Part shown: piece after piece, positions 9,425 to 17,689 of the stretch | Numbering within the stretch: position 1 is the stretch's first letter | How the letters are laid out: each line of letters begins with the position of its first letter | From: Sipunculus nudus | Taxonomy: Eukaryota > Annelida > Sipuncula > Golfingiida > Sipunculidae | Assembly (NCBI GenBank): GCA_026874595.1 | Contig: CM049316.1 | Span: 69,156,676 to 69,220,675 of the forward strand | Reading direction: 5' to 3' | Length of the DNA stretch: 64,000 nucleotides | Notes under the pieces: model-generated | The model's database searches: none | The model's input: the letters and a program-made list of their open reading frames with translations, nothing else | What the model was told of the DNA's origin: nothing | Translations under genes and position numbers: made by a program

Positions 9425-9454
9425 TGACGTCACAGGCGGAATTATGTATATAAG
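9425..9454 (+). promoter_or_regulatory. CRE plus TATA promoter
   Basis: A perfect cAMP-response element TGACGTCA at 9425-9432 lies 15 bases upstream of TATATAAG at 9447-9454. The expected start site is about 9478, immediately before the hairpin repeat region. Confidence 0.65.
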
Positions 9455-9576
9455 GAGACGTTTGGCAACAGTGCAATTGGTCTCGTTGGAGACCAAACGG
9501 ACTAACGTGAGCAGCAGCAGCACTGAACGATACCATAACCAGAGCGAAAAACGGATATGGACTTGGCAATATTTTG

Positions 9577-10160
9577 TCTGTGTCCTGTACTGGACGCCAC
9601 ATTTAGGTTCGTGGAATATATGAGAAGGTTTTTTTACGTAAATAAGTTTCCGTACCTGTACTGGTACGGACGTCTATATAAGGTGATCAAAACAGAGCGC
9701 TTTTGTTAGTGAGTGTACGTGTCCTGTACTGGACGCCACATTGGAGTTCACCATAAACTGGAATTTCGTTTTTCAGATTTACTCGACCAAACATCAATTG
9801 TCGAATCTGTACCTGTACTGGTACGGACGCTTACAAAACAGGGGGAAAAATGACCGAGCGTTTCCGTCAGACTGTTAGTGTGTGTCCTGTACTGGACGAC
9901 ACATTGGGCCAACGCAGGAAGCTGGATTATCCTTTGTGGGATTCACCTAACGAGACATTATACGTCGTTTTTCCGTGCCTGTACTGGGACAGACGATTTC
10001 AAAGTGGAAAAGCGCTCAGCACTTCCGTCTGTCTGTTAGTGTGCGAGTCCTGTACTGGACGCCATCTACAGTTCGCACAAAAAATGGATTATCGTTTTCC
10101 GGATGTACACGACAAATACCTTAAGTGTTTTTGAATCCGTACCTGTACTGGTACGGACGT
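9577..10160 (+). repeat. tandem repeat of about 160 bp carrying hairpin pairs (family A)
   Basis: Short-stem hairpins GTCC-TGTACT-GGAC lie at 9582, 9721, 9884 and 10047. Longer-stem hairpins TCCGTACC/GGTACGGA around TGTACT lie at 9649 and 10136 (perfect) and 9806 (one G-U); the one at 9973 has mismatches. They alternate, with a spacing of about 139-165 bases. A weaker copy is at 10205. Confidence 0.85.
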
Positions 10161-10257
10161 CTCAGAATTGAAACAGAAAAAGCGGTTGGGTCGGTCCGTT
10201 AGTGTGTACCTGTACACTGGGTAAACCATTTACATGATGTCGGCGAAAACAATTTGG

Positions 10258-10263
10258 AATAAA
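10258..10263 (+). terminator. polyadenylation signal AATAAA for the hairpin transcript
   Basis: AATAAA just after the last hairpin unit and 15 bases before the stop codon of the convergent gene. Confidence 0.45.
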
Positions 10264-10277
10264 AATTAAAGATTGAA

Positions 10278-10721
10278 TTACCTTTTGCAGTTTTGATTTC
10301 TTCTATACCTGTCGCGGTGCCTGGCGTAGGCCCTCTTTCCGAACATCCTGTGCGTTTCGTACAACTGCAACGCGTGTCTGTATCTTTTGTATATTTCAGG
10401 TATATCGTCTGTGCTCATTTTCTCAAAGAGTTTAACCATTATGAGAGCCAGGTGATACGCCGCATCGGACCGTTCTGTCGTGTGCCCCGTTTCCAAACAC
10501 ACTTTTCGTGCTCGTTCCAGCCCAATGGTGCATGTCCTCATCCAATAATCGATCTCATGGTGCATCATCGTGACATGCCGCACGAACCTCCTGTCCTTCG
10601 CGGCGAAAAAAGAGTTATTATCATGTCGGTAATTCCATATGTGCCTCTGTAACTGTGCCATCCACGTTTGTATTTCTCCGCACGCCTTCTCCTCAAAGTG
10701 GTAAACTAATTCTGGCTCCAT
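10278..10721 (-). CDS. helical family protein, copy 1 (147 aa)
   Basis: First of three minus-strand genes that look related. It is mostly helical, with an A-x-x-M-x-KLF motif in the middle (ALIMVKLFEK, about residue 90), then a Tyr-rich helix (IYKRYRHALQLYETH) and a strongly basic C-terminal tail (RHRDRYRRNQ). No zinc site, signal peptide or membrane segment is visible. The basic tail could bind nucleic acid or act as a nuclear signal. No known family is recognised. Start at the ATG at 10721. Confidence 0.6.
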   Translation of the reverse strand: MEPELVYHFEEKACGEIQTWMAQLQRHIWNYRHDNNSFFAAKDRRFVRHVTMMHHEIDYWMRTCTIGLERARKVCLETGHTTERSDAAYHLALIMVKLFEKMSTDDIPEIYKRYRHALQLYETHRMFGKRAYARHRDRYRRNQNCKR

Positions 10722-11260
10722 TGGTTAGAATGACGGGTTTCTGTAATACAAACAAAGAAACAAGTGTCATCCAACCACAGTCGATCTGTCCATTTGTACA
10801 TATTTAGTGCATCTTTGTCTTCATGTGTCTTCTGATGGGACGTTGCTGCTGCTGCTGCAATAATACCCCCCTGTACTCCTCTACGGCAGACAGTAGACGT
10901 CCATGTTTGCTGTTTCTGGTGTTTTCTCATGTATCATGTCCGCCCGCATCATCTTGTCCTCAGACTGGTTCCACCACCACTCAGTTGCTTTGCACATTTA
11001 TCACATGAGATTCAAATACAGTCGTGAAAGTGTTGTTATGTTATCTGTACATTCTCCCATGTCTCAAACAATTACACGGGTTATCAAATGTAACACTCTG
11101 CATTATTCCTGTAATTCACAAGTACGAATTGATGTAACCAAATGTTTTCAATTTGGCAAGATATATGGTATGCGAAGCCGTTACATAATATACTGGTGTC
11201 ACAAATGCAGAGGAGTTACACAGCGACAGTGAGATTTAACGAATTCAGTTCAAATCCTAG
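10722..11260. other. intergenic region, no supported gene
   Basis: About 540 bases with a CAG/CTG-rich patch near 10843 and no promoter I can assign. Plus-strand frames at 10823 and 10903 have no coherent features. Confidence 0.4.
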
Positions 11261-11261
11261 A

Positions 11262-11353
11262 TCCGTTTCTGTACTGAAACAGAGCTCTTTTTAAAAGCCA
11301 ATCATATTCGTCTGTCTGTCCGTCCGTCCGTGCGTGTGTGTCCTGTACTGGAC
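11262..11353 (+). repeat. outlying hairpin pair of family A
   Basis: Hairpin at 11262-11283 has arms TCCGTTTC and GAAACAGA around TGTACT; relative to the copies at 9649 and 10136 two pairs changed on both sides. Hairpin at 11340-11353 is the GTCC-TGTACT-GGAC form followed by GCCAC, as in the main array. Between them is a short (GTCC/GTCT)n run. Confidence 0.75.
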
Positions 11354-11429
11354 GCCACCTTTCGTGAACAGACTGAAGATTTACACTGGGACACGTTGAT
11401 GATGGGACATACAGTGCACGTATTCCGAC

Positions 11430-11987
11430 TTATTTAGACGAGCTGCTGTCCGCGTTTGTCACTTGTGTGTGTAAGCCATCGTTGTTAAACTGTCCCAGCT
11501 CGAAAGCCAAATTTTGCCTGTGTTTCCAAAGCAGAAACTGAAACGAGGCTATGGATTGCTTGTTCTGGTGGTGCCTCTTCTGCACAGGGCCTTTAAACCG
11601 ACTGTGACTTTGGTAGTGCTGCACAACTCGCGTGTATGCGTCTGCCGTATGTTTGAGTGTTACGTCATAGGTATCCTTCAACCACTCTGTAAACAGTTTC
11701 GCCATCCGCACGGCAATTAATGTCTGTTCCGTCTGGCACCGCTTTTGTAAACATATCTTTTTCGCTAACATAAGTCCTTTGAGAATCCGCGCGTTCCACC
11801 ACCAGTCTTCGTCGACCAGTGCTTTCAGAGTCAGCTGAAACACTCTGTCGCTGTCAACGAAAAATCTGTCTGGTGTGGACAGGAACGACTTAATACAGTC
11901 ATTTAGCTCACGTGTTTTAGCTGGAATATCTACCAGCAATGCATGGTCAAATTCTTTTGACAGGTTTGAGTCCATGTTGGACAGCAA
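11430..11987 (-). CDS. helical family protein, copy 2 (185 aa)
   Basis: Start at the ATG at 11987; a second ATG four codons in (11975) is possible. It shares with its neighbours the layout of an N-terminal Asp/Leu helix, a Trp-containing middle (DEDWWWNARILKGLMLAKKICLQ), an AVRMAKLF motif and a Tyr/His helix (YTRVVQHYQSH), then a basic Gln-rich tail. Function unknown. The three-gene tandem suggests local expansion, as is common at large DNA virus genome ends. Confidence 0.6.
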   Translation of the reverse strand: MLSNMDSNLSKEFDHALLVDIPAKTRELNDCIKSFLSTPDRFFVDSDRVFQLTLKALVDEDWWWNARILKGLMLAKKICLQKRCQTEQTLIAVRMAKLFTEWLKDTYDVTLKHTADAYTRVVQHYQSHSRFKGPVQKRHHQNKQSIASFQFLLWKHRQNLAFELGQFNNDGLHTQVTNADSSSSK

Positions 11988-12410
11988 ACGAGCAGAAAGG
12001 ACTATTTTATTGTGTCGGTCTGTATGTTTACGTTACAAATACTTATCAACCGCATAAAGGGAGGACAGGTCTTAAACATATCTCCAGTGTTTGTACACCA
12101 CGCATAACCTTTCCAGTCATCTTGACATGCATCACCTCTCTCTTTTTCTGTGTGTTAACAGACACGATAAAGCAGTTATTATGTTACTAAAATATGTTTT
12201 ATTCCTGGTATACTTACAAAATACAATCACCACCCCTATATTGGGAGGTAAAAAAGAATACCAAAAGAATACCAATGACATATATACATAAACGTGTGTT
12301 TTCTTACACGACCTCTACAAGTGAGGATTTGCAATGTGTTACACAGCCGATATATCTAAATATGGAAAAGTCAAGAAGAAAAGTCTTTGATACTTTGACC
12401 GATAAAACAT

Positions 12411-12917
12411 TTATACAGTTTGTATCTTCTTCACAGCACGTTTCTTGCATAATTGTACATAATTTTGCATGTCCTCTATTAGCACACGTATCTCGAGAAA
12501 TGAAAACGACCGGGCGAGGTGGCGACTGTGGACGGCCGGTGTCACATTAGGGCGGTACTCCTCTACGATATTCTTGTAGAGTTCCTCACAACGGAGGACA
12601 ATATCATAGATGTCCTCCGTTAGGCGCATCACCTTATCCATGAGGACTGCGATGCGCGTGGCTTCAGTGATATTCGCATATGAATTAATATATTGGTAAA
12701 GTTTTGTTCCAGTATTGGCCGTGAAGCGATCATGTACATCGAGGAGAGGTGTTAGACATTTATCAAATTCGTCCCCGTCCCTTGGTTCTTTCAAATACGT
12801 ATCAGGCGACGTTTGTAACTTTTTTATGACATTCAGTATGGCCTCTCCTTGTTTCGGCACAGCAACTATGGCTGCATCCAGTTCACATTCAAACTTCTCG
12901 TTCATCATCATCATCAT
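12411..12917 (-). CDS. helical family protein, copy 3 (168 aa)
   Basis: Starts in a run of five ATG codons (12917-12903), so the exact start is uncertain. Same layout as the two upstream relatives: an N-terminal Glu/Asp helix, a central AVLMDKVM motif and a Tyr-rich helix (EELYKNIVEEYRP), then a basic end. On the minus strand a TTATAAG box followed by ACGTC lies about 25 bases upstream, a plausible core promoter. No known family. Confidence 0.6.
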   Translation of the reverse strand: MMMMMNEKFECELDAAIVAVPKQGEAILNVIKKLQTSPDTYLKEPRDGDEFDKCLTPLLDVHDRFTANTGTKLYQYINSYANITEATRIAVLMDKVMRLTEDIYDIVLRCEELYKNIVEEYRPNVTPAVHSRHLARSFSFLEIRVLIEDMQNYVQLCKKRAVKKIQTV

Positions 12918-13590
12918 GATTCCCTGTAAGTCACAAGGACGTCTTATAACAAACAGCTTTTTCGCTATAGGACTTTTTTCTGTGTTGTTTAGGGTTATAC
13001 TTTAATGTACCAAACAAAAATATTAAAAATAACCTCCCCCCCCCCCTCTCCACCTTCCTTACTCCTCTTTCCTCAATCGACATTTGTGATTGGTCGTGTG
13101 TCGAAATGTCGTTTTTTTTTCCGTTGTAGTTGTTTACTAAACTAACGAGGTCATGTTATACAATAAACGTGAAGGGACTGATATCCGTGACGAGGTTACA
13201 TATTACATTCATGCAAGGTGTCACGCAAAGTGGCGCTCTGCTTCATAACCTTTTGTTTATTATTATATCCTAAATGCATTTTTTGTTTGGTTCACAGTAA
13301 TTACCTACTTATTTTTTATCAGTTACAGAATTATAGTGTTTCTCATTGTCCTTCCGAAAAAAAAAAAAAAACTCTTGCAATACCTTTTTGCTCTACAGTT
13401 TTGTTTCAAAGGTCCGCGTGTCTGTTATTTTCTTTTGTTAATGGTTAAAAAAATACAAATTCTCTTCCCGTTTCTATGTCACAACATTACTTAATCGTCG
13501 TTACGGTTAGTCTGTGTCACTTGTGTGGCAAAAAACCGAACCGCTCCGAGTTGGATGGATGGATGGATGGGGGGGGGGGGGGGGGAAACA
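12918..13590. other. intergenic region with homopolymer tracts and GGAT repeats
   Basis: Poly-C (about 13030), poly-A (about 13361), a GGAT microsatellite (about 13552-13568) running into poly-G (13569-13585). No gene supported. Confidence 0.4.
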
Positions 13591-13594
13591 CGTC

Positions 13595-14046
13595 ACCCGA
13601 CCTTGCTTACTGGTCAGGGGTTTGATAGTTTTTTTTTATCAGGGGAAAAACACGTCACCCGACCTTGCTTACTGGTCAGGTAGTATAAACATGGCTTTTA
13701 TCTAACTCCTGCGCATCTGGGGGGTTTTTAAAGTGATGTCAGTCCGTTGTGTACACAACCATACACAAAATAAATGTAACCCCGGCCTACCTTACTGGCC
13801 AGTGGGTGTCCTAAGTTTCTAACAACAACCAAAACAAAAACATAACCCCCCCCCTCCCCTCTCATCCATCCCCACCTCCCAATGACCTTCGTTACTGGTC
13901 ACATTTTTGTTTTTTGTTTCTGTAACTGCCAACAACCAAATATTAGGGACCCTTCGTTACTGGGGCCCTCTCAAATACAAACTAAACATTCACTCCCTAA
14001 ACAAAAATATTATTCACCCCCGGCCTACCTTACTGGCCAGTGGGTG
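13595..14046 (+). repeat. hairpin array, family B (six copies)
   Basis: Hairpins with a nine-base loop ending TTACT: GACC/GGTC stems with loop TTGCTTACT at 13599 and 13661; GGCC/GGCC with loop TACCTTACT at 13784 and 14022; GACC/GGTC with TTCGTTACT at 13884; GGGACCC/GGGGCCC with TTCGTTACT at 13946. Most have an outer stem beyond a small bulge, for example CACCC with GGGTG at 14015-14046. Stem bases change in pairs while the loop end stays fixed. The protein frame over this region looks incidental. Confidence 0.8.
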
Positions 14047-14291
14047 TGACATTATTTTTGTTCAAAAACAAAACCAATTACAAAATACACCTACCGGTAT
14101 TGTTGTTTTGTCACAAACTCAAATCTTCAACAAACTTTCAAATCTTTGCTTCAACTTGCTTTCTGTAGCTTCAACACAACGACGGCTTCTATATATCCAA
14201 AGTGTAGTTATTACCAGTACTAGTACCAGTCAAAACCAGAGTCTGACTTTACTCCGTCCAAACTACCTCCTTATATACCTTATTTCTCCTG

Positions 14292-14397
14292 TGACGTCAC
14301 ACACACAATTTCAAACAAACCACCCCCCTTCGTTTCCGCCGGATACACATACATCCTTATTTTACATCCCCGTTGGTTTCCGCTTACTGTGACGTCA
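14292..14397 (+). promoter_or_regulatory. two CRE sites 98 bp apart
   Basis: Perfect TGACGTCA at 14292-14299 and 14390-14397, each inside GTGACGTCAC. No downstream ORF is clearly served; they may act on either side or with the ETS cluster. Confidence 0.55.
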
Positions 14398-14550
14398 CTC
14401 CACTGCGTAACCAATCAAATCCCTTCTCACATCTCCCCCAGCCAATCAACGCTCTCCTTACACATACATCCATCCACCATCTTGAAAATTTTTACCCGGG
14501 GGGGGGGGGTAAAAAATCAAACACACGTATCATCGCTCACACACACACAC

Positions 14551-14620
14551 CACCCTCCCCGGCACGCGGGCCCGAAATCAAACACAACACACCTCCCCGG
14601 CACGCGGGCCCGAAATCGCA
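14551..14620. repeat. direct repeat CCTCCCCGGCACGCGGGCCC
   Basis: Two exact copies of the core followed by GAAATC (about 14553 and 14593), separated by an ACACA-rich spacer, just after a poly-G tract at about 14499. Confidence 0.75.
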
Positions 14621-14681
14621 CACAACTAATTTATTCATGGCGAAGCGTCGAGGGTCGAGGTGCCGGGTGCGGATGTGCCCA

Positions 14682-15188
14682 ACTTCCGGTAGAATAGTAC
14701 TTCCGGTTGTGCACCGCTTCAGGATTTAAATGAGTTGTTGTAGTGATGTTAATAAGGCGATGATGGTGAAATCTTGCATAATTGTCCAGTTATGTGAGTA
14801 AAGTGGGATATGATGCCAATCCGGAAAAAAACGTGAGAGAAAAAGGTTTAAAAACAGGTTTGAAATGTGTGGACGAATGGGTCGGGGATGATGCAATAGA
14901 CCACGTGGACAGCGCGTGTTTGATTGTTGTGAATGAGACCTGACCAATGGGCGGACTGAATGCACACCACGTGACCTGATCTGACCAATGAACTAACAGC
15001 GCATGTACCGGAAGTCTGCTTTACACCCGGCAGTCGTGATCGGGGTCACACTTTAGGGTCACGCTTAACCATTGAGTAAATGGGACTTCCGGTGCGGGTA
15101 CGTAGGGTGGTGTTGGACCGGAAGTGAGGAAGTGTGAAGGGTCGTGAACGGAAGTGCCGGGTCACATGGGGTCAGACGACAGGAAGTG
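14682..15188. promoter_or_regulatory. cluster of ETS-type GGAAGT sites
   Basis: ACTTCCGG or its complement CCGGAAGT occurs at 14682, 14699, 15008, 15085 and 15118, with close variants at 15148 (ACGGAAGT) and 15181 (AGGAAGT). CACGTG boxes lie between them. Such clusters are typical of TATA-less or bidirectional control regions that recruit ETS factors. Confidence 0.55.
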
Positions 15189-15448
15189 ACGGTTGGATAA
15201 CACGTATTGATGAGTCATGTGAACTCGGGTTCGTCCCGGGTCGCCTTATCTGTTGTCATCTGAACACAATGAGATATGTATATATATATATTTACATATT
15301 ATTATATATTATATACATATTCGTAACACCACGAAATATCTGTTGTTGATCTTGCAGATACGTGAGGGATGTTTTGTATATTTACCTCATAAACATCAAT
15401 TTCAACCGACACACACGTATATGAAATATATATTAGACAAAAGTGAAT

Positions 15449-15558
15449 GTCACCGCCGGGATTCGAACCCGGATCCGAACTGAACCTTGCCGGAACTGCA
15501 AGTACAAACTATTGGTCCAGGTAGGAAAGTTTGAATTAGCCCGTTACGCCACGGGGAC
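15449..15558 (-). tRNA. tRNA-like sequence, possibly intron-containing or degenerate
   Basis: Read on the minus strand, the ends pair as GTCCCCG with CGGTGAC (one mismatch). The T arm is canonical (CCGGG, TTCGAAT, CCCGG) and the 5' part carries a GTGGCGTAAC-type A box. The 110-base length exceeds a normal tRNA, and no anticodon loop with T33 is clear: a CTTGC/GCAAG stem encloses a seven-base loop, and a CAAACT/AGTTTG stem lies before it. It may hold an intron or be a decayed copy. Confidence 0.45.
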
Positions 15559-15660
15559 TTTCACATCAGACCCGGACATTATGACACGTATGTAATAAAA
15601 GGGACACGAAACAAAAAAACAAGGAATGCGTCATCGTATTTCTTATGAACTATGTGGGCA

Positions 15661-15673
15661 CACGTGACTCACA
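15661..15673 (+). promoter_or_regulatory. CACGTGACTCACA element upstream of zinc paralogue 1
   Basis: An E-box fused to an AP-1-like half, 145 bases before the ATG. The same 13 bases precede paralogue 2 at 17556, so the element was duplicated or kept with the gene. Confidence 0.5.
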
Positions 15674-15805
15674 CATGTCATTCAAGCCCTGCCGTGTCTC
15701 ATATATGTAACATTATTTGGGTTAACAAGTATCCACGGTCTGGTGTCAGGCTCTGCGTGATCGACCGTTAATTGTTAACGGGCCAGGCAGCGCCCAACAT
15801 ACACG

Positions 15806-17383
15806 ATGGGGGACCGCTGTGCACACTCACGCCATCGCCGGGATGTAGTCGGTCTTTTCACTGGTCCACGGGGTAACAGTTACGGTTACGCGCCTTCCGA
15901 CGGGAATTTCTTTAGTAACCGGTTACGACGGAGGGGGGTGACGTGGCGAGAAGAACACATAGTTGTGGACAAATGCTCAATGTGTGCAGACGATTACCTG
16001 TACCATCACAACAGACGGGGCAGGTTATACTGCCCCACGTGTCAAGAGACAGAACTGAGGGCACTGCTCACAACCGAGAAAACCTACGATTTGGGGCAAG
16101 GGATAACGTTCAGGTGGCGGCCGTTGTTACGTCATGGAGATACAGTGTTGTTTCGACATAGAGACAAGACAATCCACGTGGAAGGCTTCGGTTCCGTGTT
16201 GCGGGCCCTGGTCGGACATCTCGACAGGATGCTGTCTGATGCTCAAAAGGCTAACAGCAGCTTGACCGGTTGGATATACCCTAATGTCTCCGGTATATGT
16301 AAATCTTTGCCTATCCAGATGGACCCGTATGGCACTGAGTCATTCTACGACCGCATTTACAAGGATGACGCGCGTTTCACAATGCAGGTGGCGGCCCACA
16401 GGGATGAGACGATATCGCTGACGACAGAAGTACTGTTCCAATTGTTGGAGCACGTGATCACCGATTACCAGGATGTAACCATTTACAGCTGGAATCCTCC
16501 GGCGGTGTCTTATGACAACATTGTAGACGCAGTGCCGGGATATCCAGGGCAGCATGCCCACGCGAACACGGGTGATACTACTGAAGCGGGTGTTGACAGT
16601 GTGGCGGGACCATCAGACGGTGTCGTACCTTTTGACGGCAGGTTCTTTCGAGGTCATGTACGAGGATATGACATACTTTACGACCGCGAGAAGATGGTAG
16701 TGATACAGTGCGCGAGGTGCAACCCGGATTACGAAAGTGTGTTTGATGACGTACGGGAATACTGCCCTATATGCGACAAGAGTGAGTTGGAGTATCTGTT
16801 CACATGTGAGGAATTCTTCAACTTCCTACCGTCTTCCACTCCCGAATCTGATTGGATACATTTTCTCTGGGAACCGTACAGGCGTTTCAAGGGCAGGGTA
16901 GGGTTGATAGGACAGAACAAAGATGTACAAATACCAGGAATACTCGCCATGCTGGAGGATAATAATCTGACCGGTGATTTAGACGTTTTGTTCCTGGCCG
17001 CTCAAAAGGAAAACTGCCGCATAAACGCACTGTTTCGCTATAATCGAAAAAGGTATAATCAAATGCACGACCTTCAACTTTCGATGGACCCGGACGGTAC
17101 GATAACGTTTTATGGACCTTTGATAACGCGGTATATCTTCGACACCGACGGGGTACAGGAGACCATACAAACCGACATTTTGAATGCGCTATCGATCAAG
17201 GCCTGGGATCTTGTATCATTACTTAACACAATGATCAGGCACTACCCGCCGAGAGACTTGTCGGGTACGATGTACACTTATCCTCGGTTGTTCCCTGAGA
17301 AAACTGAGGTTGAAAAGTACGAAGAAGAGCAGATGGATGATGACGATGCTGACGATGATGAGGAGATAAATGAAGACCATTAA
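15806..17383 (+). CDS. internally duplicated zinc protein, paralogue 1 (525 aa)
   Basis: Two tandem units make up the protein. Each has a PSDG/PFDG-FF lead, a WREE or YDRE strand, a four-Cys zinc site (Cys57/60/76/79; Cys302/305/320/323, as CxxC...CPxC), then a domain with a MDPxGTxxFY motif and a closing helix (ISLTTEVLFQLLEHVI; LSIKAWDLVSLLNTMI). The closing pattern faintly recalls PC4-type ssDNA-binding proteins; this is weak. The N-terminus MGDRCA could be myristoylated. The tail (about 503-525) is nearly all Asp/Glu. The start is shared with paralogue 2, which has the same CAGGCAGCGC leader and ATGGGGG. I recognise no known family. Confidence 0.75.
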   Translation: MGDRCAHSRHRRDVVGLFTGPRGNSYGYAPSDGNFFSNRLRRRGVTWREEHIVVDKCSMCADDYLYHHNRRGRLYCPTCQETELRALLTTEKTYDLGQGITFRWRPLLRHGDTVLFRHRDKTIHVEGFGSVLRALVGHLDRMLSDAQKANSSLTGWIYPNVSGICKSLPIQMDPYGTESFYDRIYKDDARFTMQVAAHRDETISLTTEVLFQLLEHVITDYQDVTIYSWNPPAVSYDNIVDAVPGYPGQHAHANTGDTTEAGVDSVAGPSDGVVPFDGRFFRGHVRGYDILYDREKMVVIQCARCNPDYESVFDDVREYCPICDKSELEYLFTCEEFFNFLPSSTPESDWIHFLWEPYRRFKGRVGLIGQNKDVQIPGILAMLEDNNLTGDLDVLFLAAQKENCRINALFRYNRKRYNQMHDLQLSMDPDGTITFYGPLITRYIFDTDGVQETIQTDILNALSIKAWDLVSLLNTMIRHYPPRDLSGTMYTYPRLFPEKTEVEKYEEEQMDDDDADDDEEINEDH

Positions 17384-17555
17384 TCACGGGGGGAAGTCAC
17401 ATCGGAACCAGTATGTAATGTACACATTTGTGTACACGAAATATGTTACACAGCATGCGGCAGACGGTTCATCGGAGGTGAAGGTGAGGCCTTGCGTAAT
17501 CTGAGACGTGTCGTGAACCACATGTGTCAGCAGATTATGTGGAACAACTCTGGAG

Positions 17556-17568
17556 CACGTGACTCACA
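17556..17568 (+). promoter_or_regulatory. CACGTGACTCACA element upstream of zinc paralogue 2
   Basis: Same element as at 15661, here 134 bases before the chosen ATG and followed by a TATATATTTA box (about 17581) and a second TATA at 17651. Confidence 0.5.
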
Positions 17569-17650
17569 TATGACGAGGTCTATATATTTAGTGACGGCGG
17601 GACAGTGATGTTGAGTTGGAGAGTGGAGCGGGTTGTTGAGGAGACGCCAC

Positions 17651-17660
17651 GTATATAAAC
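17651..17660 (+). promoter_or_regulatory. TATA box for zinc paralogue 2
   Basis: GTATATAAAC about 38 bases before the ATG at 17690. A matching ACGTATATAAAA precedes paralogue 3 at 19461. This placement rejects the upstream in-frame ATG at 17633, which would lie before the transcription start. Confidence 0.6.
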
Positions 17661-17689
17661 GCTGTCCCAGGCAGCGCTGGGCATATACG

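Larger units (their letters stand above)
9478..10280 (+). ncRNA. candidate hairpin-array transcript
   Basis: Bounded by the promoter at 9425-9454 and an AATAAA at 10258-10263. No frame covers the whole stretch; the longest one inside (9850-10134, 94 residues) mainly translates the repeats. Instead it holds about four units of roughly 160 bases, each with a GTCC/GGAC hairpin and a TCCGTACC-type hairpin, both capped by TGTACT. Paired changes between copies argue for selection on RNA structure. The function is unknown. The transcript would converge on the minus-strand gene at 10278. Confidence 0.5.

Noticed and set aside
9850-10134. 94-residue plus-strand frame
   Set aside because: Most of it translates the hairpin repeats; structure conservation explains it better than coding.
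13907-14392. 161-residue plus-strand frame
   Set aside because: Covers hairpin family B and low-complexity ACACA DNA, with no domain pattern.
17633-17689. Upstream ATG for zinc paralogue 2
   Set aside because: Lies before the TATA box at 17651 and has no counterpart in paralogues 1 or 3.
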